64,000 nucleotides of DNA from Bacteroidales bacterium (GTDB lineage Bacteria > Bacteroidota > Bacteroidia > Bacteroidales > F082). Both the position numbers and the translations under genes were made by a program. Of this stretch, positions 29,802 to 38,798 are shown in pieces (within the stretch, counting starts at the first letter, position 1; each line of letters begins with the position of its first letter). The notes below the pieces were generated by a model, which was not told the origin of the DNA, made no database searches, and saw only the letters and a list, made by a program, of their open reading frames with translations. The stretch spans positions 1 to 64,000 of the forward strand of contig JAUXMV010000081.1 of the NCBI GenBank assembly GCA_030683155.1, written 5' to 3'.

Positions 29802-31202
29802 TTATTCTTTTTTGTTTTCATGTATTGATTCAACCACACTGATAAAGCTGCCTTCATTTAAGATGGTGGTTACCTGTTCACCTTGCTTCAAAATTATACT
29901 GCTTCGGACTGCCTTTCCATTAAAAAGAGTGATGGAGTAGCCTCTTTTAAGCACATTTGCAGGATGTAGAAGGGTAATTGATTTTTCACTTAACTCAATG
30001 TTATTGCTGCATTTCAGCAAGAACTGCATTGAATTGCGCTGCAAGTTCACTTCAGATTTTTGCACCTCATTCAGCGCTTGCGCTAAAAGTTTGCGTGTGA
30101 TGCTCTGCGTTGTGCTTTTCACATTTTCCAAAGAAAAAGCATGCTTGCTTAAGCTTGAAAAAGTAGCGTTTTGCAAAGATTTACCCAGCAAGATATGATT
30201 TGCTTTTTGGGCAGTCAGCACTGATTTCGCCTGATTGATCATTCTTAACCGAAAGTGTGAAAGTTGCTGATTTTCTGTGTTTAAAATCCGGTTGGCCAGA
30301 TTTATCGTTTTGGCAGCATTTTGCAATCTGTTTATAAAATTTTCAAAATGCCCAAGCAGCTTGTCAGCAAGCTCACTCGGTGTAATGGAATTGGTGTGCG
30401 AAACCATTTCGCAAACTGTTTGATTTGTTGCATGACCAATACCCGTGAATACGGGGATTGGGAAAAGTGCGATTGCACGTGCCAGCCTGAAATCATTGAA
30501 AGAAGCAAGTCCAACCTCGCCTCCTCCACCACGGATTATAGCAACAACATCAAAATGATCCGACACCTTTTTAATGCGTCCAAGTTGTTTGAGCATCTGA
30601 TCAACGGCCTTTTGCCCTTGAAGCAAAGAGGGGAAAAGCATTTGTTCAATCACAAAACCATTCATCCTGCTTTCGGTCAACTTCACAAAATCAGCATAAC
30701 CCTTGCTTGATTCAACAGAAATTATTGCAATCCGCTTAGGCAGAAGGGGCAGCTGCAATTGTTTGTTTTTTAAAAATATGCCTTCCTCCTTCAGGCGTTT
30801 GATTGCTTCCTGCTTTTCGCGCTCAAGCTCACCCAAAGTAAAAGAAGGATCAATATCCAGAATTCTGATTGTGAGACCATAATTAGGGTCAAAAGTCAAC
30901 TTTCCCAAAAACAAAATATTGATTCCATCTCTGAGTTTTTCGCCAGTAGAATCCTCAAAACGCTGACCAATGTTTTTAAAGTCTGTCCCCCATAAAAGAG
31001 CCCTCATCTGCGCCACTACTTTGCCATTCTCTTTGTGCAACAGATCAGGATAGCAATGTCCAGACTGTTTATAGAAGTTCAGTTTGTTCATTTCTGCTTT
31101 CACCCAAAAACCCGTTGTATAGCGCTTTTCTATTGTCCGCTGAATGCTCAACGCAACTTCCTTTAATGTAAACACTTGCTTTTCATCGATAATTTCGGGC
31201 AT
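29802..31202 (-). CDS. xseA: Exodeoxyribonuclease VII large subunit
   Basis: 466 residues. The N-terminal OB-fold ('FWVKAEMNKLNFYKQSGHCY') is followed by the catalytic core with 'VAIIRGGGGEVGLASFND', 'IPVFTGIGHATNQTVCE' and 'HTNSITPSELA', then a long coiled-coil and a C-terminal beta segment 'NVLKRGYSITLFNGKAV'. With XseB it degrades single-stranded DNA from both ends in repair and recombination. It is divergent from the hybrid kinase at 31447. Confidence 0.95.
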   Translation of the reverse strand: MPEIIDEKQVFTLKEVALSIQRTIEKRYTTGFWVKAEMNKLNFYKQSGHCYPDLLHKENGKVVAQMRALLWGTDFKNIGQRFEDSTGEKLRDGINILFLGKLTFDPNYGLTIRILDIDPSFTLGELEREKQEAIKRLKEEGIFLKNKQLQLPLLPKRIAIISVESSKGYADFVKLTESRMNGFVIEQMLFPSLLQGQKAVDQMLKQLGRIKKVSDHFDVVAIIRGGGGEVGLASFNDFRLARAIALFPIPVFTGIGHATNQTVCEMVSHTNSITPSELADKLLGHFENFINRLQNAAKTINLANRILNTENQQLSHFRLRMINQAKSVLTAQKANHILLGKSLQNATFSSLSKHAFSLENVKSTTQSITRKLLAQALNEVQKSEVNLQRNSMQFLLKCSNNIELSEKSITLLHPANVLKRGYSITLFNGKAVRSSIILKQGEQVTTILNEGSFISVVESIHENKKE

Positions 31203-31404
31203 GGCTGCGCATTCTTTAAGGGGCTAAATTAAACAATCGTCCTTATGTAGTGTGAAGCTTTTTTGAGATTTCCTTTAAAAAACAACCTTGCGCACAAAAG
31301 AAGAAAAAGCGGAACCTGCATCAGTAATTCTTTTCGAAGAATGACACTATAAACGATGATTATTGAAAAGTATTCCGAATAAACCAAAAACTATCTGAAC
31401 TCAA

Positions 31405-31412
31405 TAAATTTG
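31405..31412 (+). promoter_or_regulatory. Candidate promoter -7 element TAAATTTG
   Basis: Fits TAnnTTTG, 34 bp before the hybrid kinase ATG. A TATCTTGC near-match follows directly. No clear -33. Confidence 0.35.
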
Positions 31413-31446
31413 TATCTTGCAGCAATAAATCTGATAAAAATACTGT

Positions 31447-33405
31447 ATGAAAATACTTGTTGTATCGCATGAAAAGGCAGATGTTGAATTGTTCAAAAAG
31501 CATTGCCGTGAAGGTTTCAACCCAGAAATAAAATGGCTGCACCTTTCCGATCAAGGTGAAATTATTCAATCTCTTTCTGAAAAGAAATTCGATGTGTTGT
31601 GTACGAATCCTTTTTCGGCAGATGGCTGGAACCTTGATTATCTTAATCCACTGGCACAGCGTTTTCCAACACTTCCGATCATTATCTATTGTAAGCAAGA
31701 ATTTGAAAATCAAGCTATTAAAAGCTTAAACAAACCAACCTGGGATTATTTTATACTCGATGGTTTAAACAAAGATATCCTATATAAAACGTTGATTTTG
31801 AATACGAAACGAATCGAACACCATCAGCAGATTATAAATGCTACAGAGGAAATTCGTGAAGCCAAGGAATACAGCAATCGCTTGCTTGCGAGAATGAGTC
31901 ACGAAATCAGAACACCTATGAATGCTGTTATCGGCATGACCGAAATGCTTTATGACACCGATCTGAACAGCAAGCAACGCTATTATACTCAAACAATACA
32001 TGAAAGCGGAACGCTTTTAGTGGCTCTTTTTAATGACCTGCTCGACTTCTCAAAAATTGAAGCAGGAACCATCCGAATTCACGACAAACCATTTCTTTTG
32101 CACGAAAGCATACGTGAAAGCATTTCCAGTGTGCTGCAATTTGCACTTGAAAAACGTTTGGAACTTATCTACCATATTGAACCCGAGATGCCTCTTATGG
32201 TAATGGGTGACGACCTTCGCCTTCGGCAGATCGTAATGAATCTGCTCGACAATGCAATCAAATTTACTCCCCATGGCTATGTGAAACTATTCGTCAAAAA
32301 AAGCATTGTTGAATCAAAAGAAGAAATAAATATTTCTGTTTCCGATACCGGACCAGGTATCAGAAGCGACCTTCTGCCTCATCTTTTCAAACCTTATGTG
32401 CAAGCCTCGGAATACGAAAACGTTCAAAAAAAAGGCATTGGTTTGGGCTTGGCTATATGCGAGCAACTGGCAAAGCGGATGAATGGCAAAATTGATGTTG
32501 TTTCTGTGATGGGCGAAGGATCCACTTTCACCATTCGCTTGCCCTACAGACCTCTTGAAGAATCTTTGCCAGAGCCAAAAAAGCAAGTTCTGGAAAATAA
32601 AAAAGCTGTTTTCATTACTTATGATTCTTTGCTGGATGACATGCTTACAGATTATTGTAAATATACCGGAATGTCGCTTGAGATCATGAGAATGAACCTC
32701 GAATATCCTGTTTTTGGTGATCAGTTAAACAACTTTGATTTGTTGATAACCCATTTGCACCCCGGATTAAAAATCGACCTCAAACTGATTGATTCTGTGA
32801 GAGAAAAGCGCGATATTCCACATATTTTGATCAAAGAGAGAGAAAAAGCCAACGAAAAAATGATTGTCATAAGGAAAGATACAGTCATCATGCTCAAACC
32901 CATTGATCCGGCTGAATTCTGGGATGTTGCCGAAGCAGTCATTGAAGGCAAAGCCAATGATCTGAATACCATCGAACGACACATTCAGCTTGACGAGCGA
33001 ATGGGCGAATACCACCCGCTCGACATTTTAGTTGCAGAAGACAACGCTATCAATCAGCGCATTATCATGAGTGTACTCAATCGTTATGGCTATCATGTGA
33101 AAATGGTTGAAAATGGCAAAGAGGCTTTGGAATCGCTTGAACGTCGCTTGTATGATGTAGTTTTGATGGATATTCAGATGCCGGTTTTAGATGGAATCAA
33201 AGCCACGAAACTTATCCGCGAAAGGTTCAACTCAAACAGACAACCTTATATCATTGCACTTACAGCCGATGCGCTTCAACAAAGCCGCACCAAATATCTT
33301 ACACATGGCATGGATGAAGTGCTTTATAAACCTGTTCAGACAAAGGCACTTATGCAATTGCTTGCCAACTGCCAGCGCCTTGACCGAAGCAAAAGAGGAA
33401 ATTGA
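31447..33405 (+). CDS. Soluble hybrid histidine kinase with degenerate receivers
   Basis: 652 residues with no membrane segment. Order: N-terminal receiver-like domain (about 1-115) with the acceptor Asp replaced by N54 (VLCTNPF); coiled-coil; HisKA with H152 (SHEIRTPMNAVIG); HATPase (DDLRLRQIVMNLLDNAIKF, GIGLGLAI); a second receiver-like fold (about 390-505) without an acceptor Asp (FDLLITHLHPG); and a normal receiver (about 530-645) with D575 (VVLMDIQMP) and the conserved lysine in LYKPVQ. The degenerate receivers probably sense or dimerise rather than accept phosphate. No partner gene is adjacent. Confidence 0.9.
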   Translation: MKILVVSHEKADVELFKKHCREGFNPEIKWLHLSDQGEIIQSLSEKKFDVLCTNPFSADGWNLDYLNPLAQRFPTLPIIIYCKQEFENQAIKSLNKPTWDYFILDGLNKDILYKTLILNTKRIEHHQQIINATEEIREAKEYSNRLLARMSHEIRTPMNAVIGMTEMLYDTDLNSKQRYYTQTIHESGTLLVALFNDLLDFSKIEAGTIRIHDKPFLLHESIRESISSVLQFALEKRLELIYHIEPEMPLMVMGDDLRLRQIVMNLLDNAIKFTPHGYVKLFVKKSIVESKEEINISVSDTGPGIRSDLLPHLFKPYVQASEYENVQKKGIGLGLAICEQLAKRMNGKIDVVSVMGEGSTFTIRLPYRPLEESLPEPKKQVLENKKAVFITYDSLLDDMLTDYCKYTGMSLEIMRMNLEYPVFGDQLNNFDLLITHLHPGLKIDLKLIDSVREKRDIPHILIKEREKANEKMIVIRKDTVIMLKPIDPAEFWDVAEAVIEGKANDLNTIERHIQLDERMGEYHPLDILVAEDNAINQRIIMSVLNRYGYHVKMVENGKEALESLERRLYDVVLMDIQMPVLDGIKATKLIRERFNSNRQPYIIALTADALQQSRTKYLTHGMDEVLYKPVQTKALMQLLANCQRLDRSKRGN

Positions 33406-33446
33406 AAACCCGGCCTTTTCATTCCCTACACCAAACAAAATGTCGT

Positions 33447-34799
33447 TTAAAAGCTGTACTTCATCTTTGCGGCAATCATGTTGAAATCTTTCAATCCGTT
33501 GAAAAGATTTCCTCCGTTTCCTTCAAAAATATAAGCACCGATGCCGATCTCAAGATTGTCGATGCCTTTGTATGTTATTTCAGGAGAATAAATCAAGCCG
33601 TAGTTTTTGGAAAAATCCTTAAATTCGGTTGTAGCAATGCCCCCTGCAATTGGACGCACAAGCCATTTGTCGGAGGAAAAACGCTTCTCCCAACCAAACA
33701 ATAAATAGTCGTTGAGTTGACCATTTCCCCTTTCATGCACAAACCCATGCAGGTATTGAACATTTATGTAGCTTCCATCTTTGAAAGTGTAATCGGCACC
33801 AAGCACAAATTTTAGAAAAGCTTTCTTTGCCATCAAAACCGTGTCATAAACATGCGGATTAAGGCTTGGATCGTAAATAAAATAAGTTGTTTGCTTAAAC
33901 TCTTCTTGTGGCAAAAACAAAGCTGCTTCTGTCCAAACGCCAACACTACCAATGCTTCCAGCCAAATCGGCACCAAAAATATGATAACGCGGGAAAACAA
34001 GTTCGTTTATAAGTTTTGTGCTGTAGAAATTTTGAAGCACTTGAATTGTGGTTTTTTCTGGAAGTGGAAATCCATCCCGACCGTATACATAACTCACCGA
34101 GACGTCTGTGTTTCTGATACTGCTTTTCAACCTGCCTCCCAGAATTGCGCCTTCCTTAAGATTAAACTTCGGCGGAAATGTATTGTTTTCTATGCTCACA
34201 ATTTCCCATTCTTCCAGCGTTGGCTCAGGGCCAGACAACAAGCCTGAAAAAGGTGCTAAAGGCAAATTTGCTGGTCTGAAAAACGGAATGTAAACCATCT
34301 GCAAGGAGGTTGTCCCTGAGAAATTCCAAATTGCACTAACAGCTTCTGAACCATTGTGCCGGCCAAAATCAAGGATATCTTCCAAATCATACGGATTCAG
34401 ATTATCGGTAGGATTGAATTTGTCGGCAGTACCCCATGCGATACGCTGCCGACCGATTTTCAAATCAAGCGGCTCAAAAAGAAAGCCTCTTATATTTATG
34501 GAAGCCTCCCGCAGATCGAGACTTATTGGTTGAACCTTGTCTTTATTGCTTAAATCAGCCAGATTTTTATACTGTGGCATCCCAAGGTGACGCACCCATA
34601 TTTCAGACTGAAACCTGAGTTTATTGCTTCGCTTGTTGAATTGAAGACTCAAACGGTTTTCGTTCCAAAGCCATGGGTTTTCGTTCTTCATGCCCAACCT
34701 CTGATCTGTCAGCAAATGCCCCGTTATACCAAGGGTTTCCTGTGATTTTAGATCTGCCAGAAAAGCCATGATGAATAAAAAAACAAACACCTTTCTCAT
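33447..34799 (-). CDS. Outer-membrane beta-barrel protein, DUF1302-like
   Basis: 450 residues with a signal peptide (VFVFLFIMAFLADLKSQ) and alternating amphipathic strands ending in a terminal aromatic (MKYSF), typical of outer-membrane barrels. The 'LDLKIGRQRIAWGTADKFNP' segment resembles the barrel family (DUF1302) found beside RND/MMPL transporters and LolA-fold proteins in Proteobacteria. Last gene of the TetR-RND-LolA-like-barrel unit, 67 bp after the LolA-like gene. I infer it is the outer-membrane exit or acceptor of that system. Confidence 0.75.
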   Translation of the reverse strand: MRKVFVFLFIMAFLADLKSQETLGITGHLLTDQRLGMKNENPWLWNENRLSLQFNKRSNKLRFQSEIWVRHLGMPQYKNLADLSNKDKVQPISLDLREASINIRGFLFEPLDLKIGRQRIAWGTADKFNPTDNLNPYDLEDILDFGRHNGSEAVSAIWNFSGTTSLQMVYIPFFRPANLPLAPFSGLLSGPEPTLEEWEIVSIENNTFPPKFNLKEGAILGGRLKSSIRNTDVSVSYVYGRDGFPLPEKTTIQVLQNFYSTKLINELVFPRYHIFGADLAGSIGSVGVWTEAALFLPQEEFKQTTYFIYDPSLNPHVYDTVLMAKKAFLKFVLGADYTFKDGSYINVQYLHGFVHERGNGQLNDYLLFGWEKRFSSDKWLVRPIAGGIATTEFKDFSKNYGLIYSPEITYKGIDNLEIGIGAYIFEGNGGNLFNGLKDFNMIAAKMKYSF

Positions 34800-34866
34800 T
34801 TTTCAAGATTTTTAATGATTTGACATAAACAGCATTTTTCACATTTTAAATTTTATTGCCTTTCAA

Positions 34867-35610
34867 TCAATAGTCAATGAGGTTTCTGACTGTGAAAAGA
34901 TCGTCACTCAGGTTGGAGTCAAACTTTATCGTCTTTGAGATCATTCTTGTGCTGTGGTTTCGCTTCAGGTCGGTCATATGCACTTCTTTGGGATACCAAT
35001 ACGAACCATCTTTTACGAAGGTATAAACAGAACTTTTCACTTTTTTGCCACTTCTGTCATAGCTTTCCATGCGTAGCGGATAATTGTGTTGTTTGTCCAC
35101 ATACACTTCAACCCATGCGTAATCAGAGCGGATGCCTTCGAGGGGTGTTAATTTCAGATACCATGATTTGTCATCCTGGCTTAGCAATTCAGCCTTATAT
35201 TTTGAGGCATAATTAACAGATTCCATATCTTCATAGGTGAAATCTGTTCCGGCGAAAGGCTGATTTTTTACATGTGAAGCGATGCGTCGCTCTTTGCCAA
35301 ATGCGGGCATATAAAGATACATCACCTCATCTGGAAGTGAAAGAAATCCAATGCCAGCTTCAGCCGCGGGCGATGTGAAACGAAACAGTCTTTTTTCTTT
35401 GCCTTTCTGCCAAAGCTGAGCCTCACGTATGCGCTGATTTCCACTTTTGTCACTAAGAATGAGCTGTACCTCACTCTGTTGGTCTTTTGGAGCAAAGAGC
35501 AGTTTATCAACATTATTCAGAATGCTTGTTGCATCTTGTGCATTTGTGGTGTTTGACAAAAGGAAGAAAATTGCTGTCAAACTCCAAAAAATCAAAAATT
35601 TAATTTTCAT
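34867..35610 (-). CDS. LolA-like outer-membrane lipoprotein-sorting protein
   Basis: 247 residues with a signal peptide ending at TNAQD. It has the half-barrel LolA-like pattern: 'AQLWQKGKEKRLFRF', 'EVMYLYMPAFGKERRIAS', 'PFAGTDFTYEDME', and 'SDDLFTVRNL' near the end. These are marks of the LolA-like family usually encoded next to MMPL/RND permeases. It is expected to carry a hydrophobic substrate (lipid or lipoprotein) across the periplasm. It sits 69 bp after the RND gene. Confidence 0.88.
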   Translation of the reverse strand: MKIKFLIFWSLTAIFFLLSNTTNAQDATSILNNVDKLLFAPKDQQSEVQLILSDKSGNQRIREAQLWQKGKEKRLFRFTSPAAEAGIGFLSLPDEVMYLYMPAFGKERRIASHVKNQPFAGTDFTYEDMESVNYASKYKAELLSQDDKSWYLKLTPLEGIRSDYAWVEVYVDKQHNYPLRMESYDRSGKKVKSSVYTFVKDGSYWYPKEVHMTDLKRNHSTRMISKTIKFDSNLSDDLFTVRNLIDY

Positions 35611-35679
35611 GGTTTTATGTTTTAATTGTGTTTACTCCAATTTAGTGTTTCATTGAAATATCGGTCTTAAGTAATTGAA

Positions 35680-37938
35680 TTACACCTTTAATTTCTTTCT
35701 AAAACTCTTTTCCAGTTTTCCTGACGTGAGCAAAAGAGCTGCCGGCAGCAAGGTGAGGGCAGCAAGACCGGAAACGATCATTGTGACTGCTATTAAAAAT
35801 CCAAAGCGTTGAAGCGGTACCAAATTTGAAAAAAGAAGCACAGCAAAACCGACTGTAACGGAAAAAACATTAATGATAATCGCTCTTCCGCTGCTGTTAA
35901 TGGCACCTGCAATGCTTTCTCTGGTGTTAAAGTTTTTTTGATAGAAATTTACAAATTGTGTCATGAAATGGATGGCATAATCAATCCCTATTCCGATAGT
36001 CACGCTCCCTGTAAGAACAGTTGCAATATCAAGCGGAATGCCTGTGATACCCATGGTACCAAAAAGCACGATGAGTGTTACTCCGACCGGAATAATTGTA
36101 AGAAGTCCGTTTAGAAACGAGCCCTGCAGCAAGCTCACAAAAACGACAACCAGCAAAATTGCTATGACAAGGCTGTAAATCTGACTTTTTATAATGCTGT
36201 CATCCAGACGTTTAAACATGATTGGAATTCCTGTAACTTCCATCTGAACAATTTCATTGCTGTTTTCTTTTGTATAAACTTCAAAATTTTCTTCTATCTC
36301 GCGCAACACTTCCAGATCGGTTGTTGATATGTTGGCCTGAATGATGCCTTCATCCAAAGTATAATTCACCAGTTGATCCATAATTTCCTGTCCATCGAGC
36401 ATCATCCAAAGTTGAATGATTTTGGTTTTATCATCCGGCACAAACATCCCTTCACCAATCGCCGAATTCATTTCTTCAATTAAATCGGCAACAGACTGGC
36501 TATAAGGAATATACTCAAACTGAGCCATGAATGTCTGTGTTTTTTTCATTGCATGCAGTACTTCAGGGCTCTGCATATCACCTTTAATTTTGATGTAAAG
36601 TGGCATGCTTCCATTAAATTTAGTCCTTAACAGACCCTCACTTTGCTGCACCTGATTGTCTTTTTTAAAGTAATCAACAAGATCAACCCTTCTTTCAATT
36701 CTTGTAATTCCCCAGATTGAAACAACAATAATCAACGCCCATATTGAAATTAGAACAACCTGATTTCCAAGGGCCAAACTGCTGAAAAAACGACTGATAT
36801 AACGGATGAAAGAACTACTGGTTTCATTTGCAGCTTTCCGTTTAAAGTTATCGAATATCGACATCAATGCCGGAAGAAACACAAGCGTTAATAAAAGTGA
36901 AAAAGCAATCCCAATTGCCGTAAATATTCCAAACTCCCTGATCATTGTAAGGTATGAACCTGCGATGAAAGACAAGAAACCAATGATTGTGGTCAAGGAG
37001 GCAAGCATCACCGGAATCATTACTCCTGTAATTGCTTCTTTAAGTGCTTCTTTTTTAAGCTCTTGCATCTTTTCGTTCACTCTGTTCACAACATGAATAG
37101 CATAAGCACTCCCAACAGCCATCAATATCACGGGAATTACATTGGTTAAAAGAGTAAGGGCATAGCCAAGCATGCTTATCAGGCCCATCGTCCAGATAAT
37201 TGCAATTACAACGGTAAGCATTGGCAAAAGCACACCGCGCCTGCTTCTGAAACCCAAAGCAAGCATCAAACTGATGAGAATAAAAGCGATCGGTGCAATA
37301 AACTTTACATCGTGAATAATTGTCCTGCTAAGCTCAAGCAATGTAACCGGCATTCCTCCATAATAAATACTTCCGGCAAATTGAAGATTTTTTAGCCTTT
37401 CCTGAATTTGCTCTACGACTTCTGTCCGGTTGGCATCGCCCAAAACCTTAGCTACAACGAGTGTGGCTGTTCCATCTTCTGAGACGAGATTACCGCGGTA
37501 CATCGCCTTTGAAAAGGCATATTCCTTCAATTCAGCAAGCACTTCTTCATCCTGCGGAATATCATATTCATCAATTAGCCGTCCAATTTCAATGAAGCCA
37601 TCAGCACCGCGGATATCGATTACATTGGTCAGGCTTGTTACATATCCAATTCCGGAAACCATTCTCACACTGTCAGTAACTTTCCTTACAATGTCAAGCA
37701 TTTCGTAGCTAAAAACTGATTCACCTTCAAGTCCGATAATTATTAATTCGTTTCCACCATAATCCTCCCCAATCCTTGAGAAAAGCATTGCTGCGCCATC
37801 ATCATCAGGTAAATAGCCCAAAACATCCGCATTGACTTTCAGGTCTTTTATTTGATAACCCAATAAAACTGTCAGTAACACCACCATAATGATGGTCAGA
37901 TAGCGAATGCGCAGAATAAAAGCAGTTATTTTTTCCAT
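35680..37938 (-). CDS. RND/MMPL-family inner-membrane exporter
   Basis: 752 residues from ATG 37938. The frame extends to 37992, but that overlaps the tetR stop at 37955. It has two MMPL/sterol-sensing-type halves, each with a large periplasmic loop after the first helix and about five helices, the second helix group carrying 'AVGSAYAIHVVNRV' and 'GIGIDYAIHFMTQF'. No membrane-fusion partner is encoded; instead a LolA-like protein and an outer-membrane barrel follow. This suggests lipid or hydrophobic-compound transfer like HpnN/MmpL systems rather than drug efflux. The substrate is unknown. Confidence 0.9.
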   Translation of the reverse strand: MEKITAFILRIRYLTIIMVVLLTVLLGYQIKDLKVNADVLGYLPDDDGAAMLFSRIGEDYGGNELIIIGLEGESVFSYEMLDIVRKVTDSVRMVSGIGYVTSLTNVIDIRGADGFIEIGRLIDEYDIPQDEEVLAELKEYAFSKAMYRGNLVSEDGTATLVVAKVLGDANRTEVVEQIQERLKNLQFAGSIYYGGMPVTLLELSRTIIHDVKFIAPIAFILISLMLALGFRSRRGVLLPMLTVVIAIIWTMGLISMLGYALTLLTNVIPVILMAVGSAYAIHVVNRVNEKMQELKKEALKEAITGVMIPVMLASLTTIIGFLSFIAGSYLTMIREFGIFTAIGIAFSLLLTLVFLPALMSIFDNFKRKAANETSSSFIRYISRFFSSLALGNQVVLISIWALIIVVSIWGITRIERRVDLVDYFKKDNQVQQSEGLLRTKFNGSMPLYIKIKGDMQSPEVLHAMKKTQTFMAQFEYIPYSQSVADLIEEMNSAIGEGMFVPDDKTKIIQLWMMLDGQEIMDQLVNYTLDEGIIQANISTTDLEVLREIEENFEVYTKENSNEIVQMEVTGIPIMFKRLDDSIIKSQIYSLVIAILLVVVFVSLLQGSFLNGLLTIIPVGVTLIVLFGTMGITGIPLDIATVLTGSVTIGIGIDYAIHFMTQFVNFYQKNFNTRESIAGAINSSGRAIIINVFSVTVGFAVLLFSNLVPLQRFGFLIAVTMIVSGLAALTLLPAALLLTSGKLEKSFRKKLKV

Positions 37939-37954
37939 AAAATTTAAACTATTG

Positions 37955-38530
37955 CTAATTCTTTTCTTTTGAAATACCATGAAACAAGACACTTATAAGA
38001 GGTTCGATCAACTTATTGTGGTCATAATTTGTGTCTCCTCTGTAAATCGGCAGCTCAAATCCTTTTGTTGCAAACACAATCGCACGCGCTACAACAACTG
38101 TATCGGCAATTTTAAAATGATTTTTCTCAACGCCTTCATCAAGAATTGTTTTAATCATCGATGCTTCCAATTCGTCATATTGTTGACGTAAATCTTCAAT
38201 CATTCCAAGATTATTCATAAAATCCTGACGCAAAGCATCATAGTAGGTTGATATCGTTTTAACTGCATTCATGCGTGTGAGGATATAAAGTCTGAATTTA
38301 TCCTCAGGTGGCAAAGGCTGAGCGATTATCTGCTGTAGAATTTCGCCAAGTTTGCTTACTTCGGTATCAATCACAGCCCTGAAAATCTCTTCTTTGCTGG
38401 TAAAATAGGTATAAAGGGTGCGCCTGCCTTTGCGGGCTGCAGTTGCAATATCAGCCATCGAAGTTTTGTTGAAGCCAAAACGTTCAAACACTTTACGCGC
38501 TTCTTCAAGAATTAGGTCTTTTGTATTCAT
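37955..38530 (-). CDS. TetR-family transcriptional repressor
   Basis: 191 residues from ATG 38530. A GTG 21 bp upstream is in frame but lies inside the proposed operator and next to the predicted transcription start. The N-terminal helix-turn-helix reads FGFNKTSMADIATAARKGRRTLYTYFTSKEEIF, described here in two parts: 'FGFNKTSMADIATAA' and 'KGRRTLYTYFTSKEEIF'. The C-terminal ligand domain is divergent. First gene of the RND/LolA-like/barrel operon. A TTTGCACA-N13-TGTGCAAA inverted repeat overlaps its promoter, so autoregulation is likely. Confidence 0.9.
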   Translation of the reverse strand: MNTKDLILEEARKVFERFGFNKTSMADIATAARKGRRTLYTYFTSKEEIFRAVIDTEVSKLGEILQQIIAQPLPPEDKFRLYILTRMNAVKTISTYYDALRQDFMNNLGMIEDLRQQYDELEASMIKTILDEGVEKNHFKIADTVVVARAIVFATKGFELPIYRGDTNYDHNKLIEPLISVLFHGISKEKN

Positions 38531-38542
38531 AGTAAATGCATG

Positions 38543-38571
38543 TTTGCACACTTTATGTATTATTGTGCAAA
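38543..38571. promoter_or_regulatory. Candidate TetR operator
   Basis: Perfect inverted repeat TTTGCACA (38543-38550) and TGTGCAAA (38564-38571) with a 13-bp centre. The right arm overlaps the -7 box, so a bound dimer would block transcription of tetR and the export operon. Confidence 0.5.
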
Positions 38572-38599
38572 GATAATGTCATTTACCATAATATGTCAA
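38568..38599 (-). promoter_or_regulatory. Promoter of the tetR-RND operon
   Basis: On the minus strand TTG (38599-38597), a 21-nt spacer and TATCTTTG (38575-38568). The predicted transcription start near 38563 leaves a leader of about 33 nt to ATG 38530. Confidence 0.55.
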
Positions 38600-38740
38600 G
38601 TCCCGTGATAAAATAAAAAAATGACTCGCCAAAGAAATTCAGGGATGTAATCCTGTTGAAATATTTAATCTCCAACCAACTCTATTCCAGTCAGATAAAT
38701 ATTCCAATTGATATTTTGTTCAACTTTTTAAAAAAAAGAC

Positions 38741-38770
38741 TTGACAAAATAAATATTTTGTTTAATTTTG
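38741..38770 (+). promoter_or_regulatory. Promoter of the ECF sigma gene with embedded palindrome
   Basis: TTG (38741-38743), exactly 19 nt, then TAATTTTG (38763-38770): the full Bacteroidota housekeeping promoter spacing. Between the boxes lies a perfect inverted repeat ACAAAATA-AA-TATTTTGT (38744-38761), and ATATTTTGTT recurs upstream at 38711-38720, 42 bp away. A regulator site is likely. Confidence 0.6.
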
Positions 38771-38798
38771 TGTCATTAATCATTAAACAATTTGAAAA

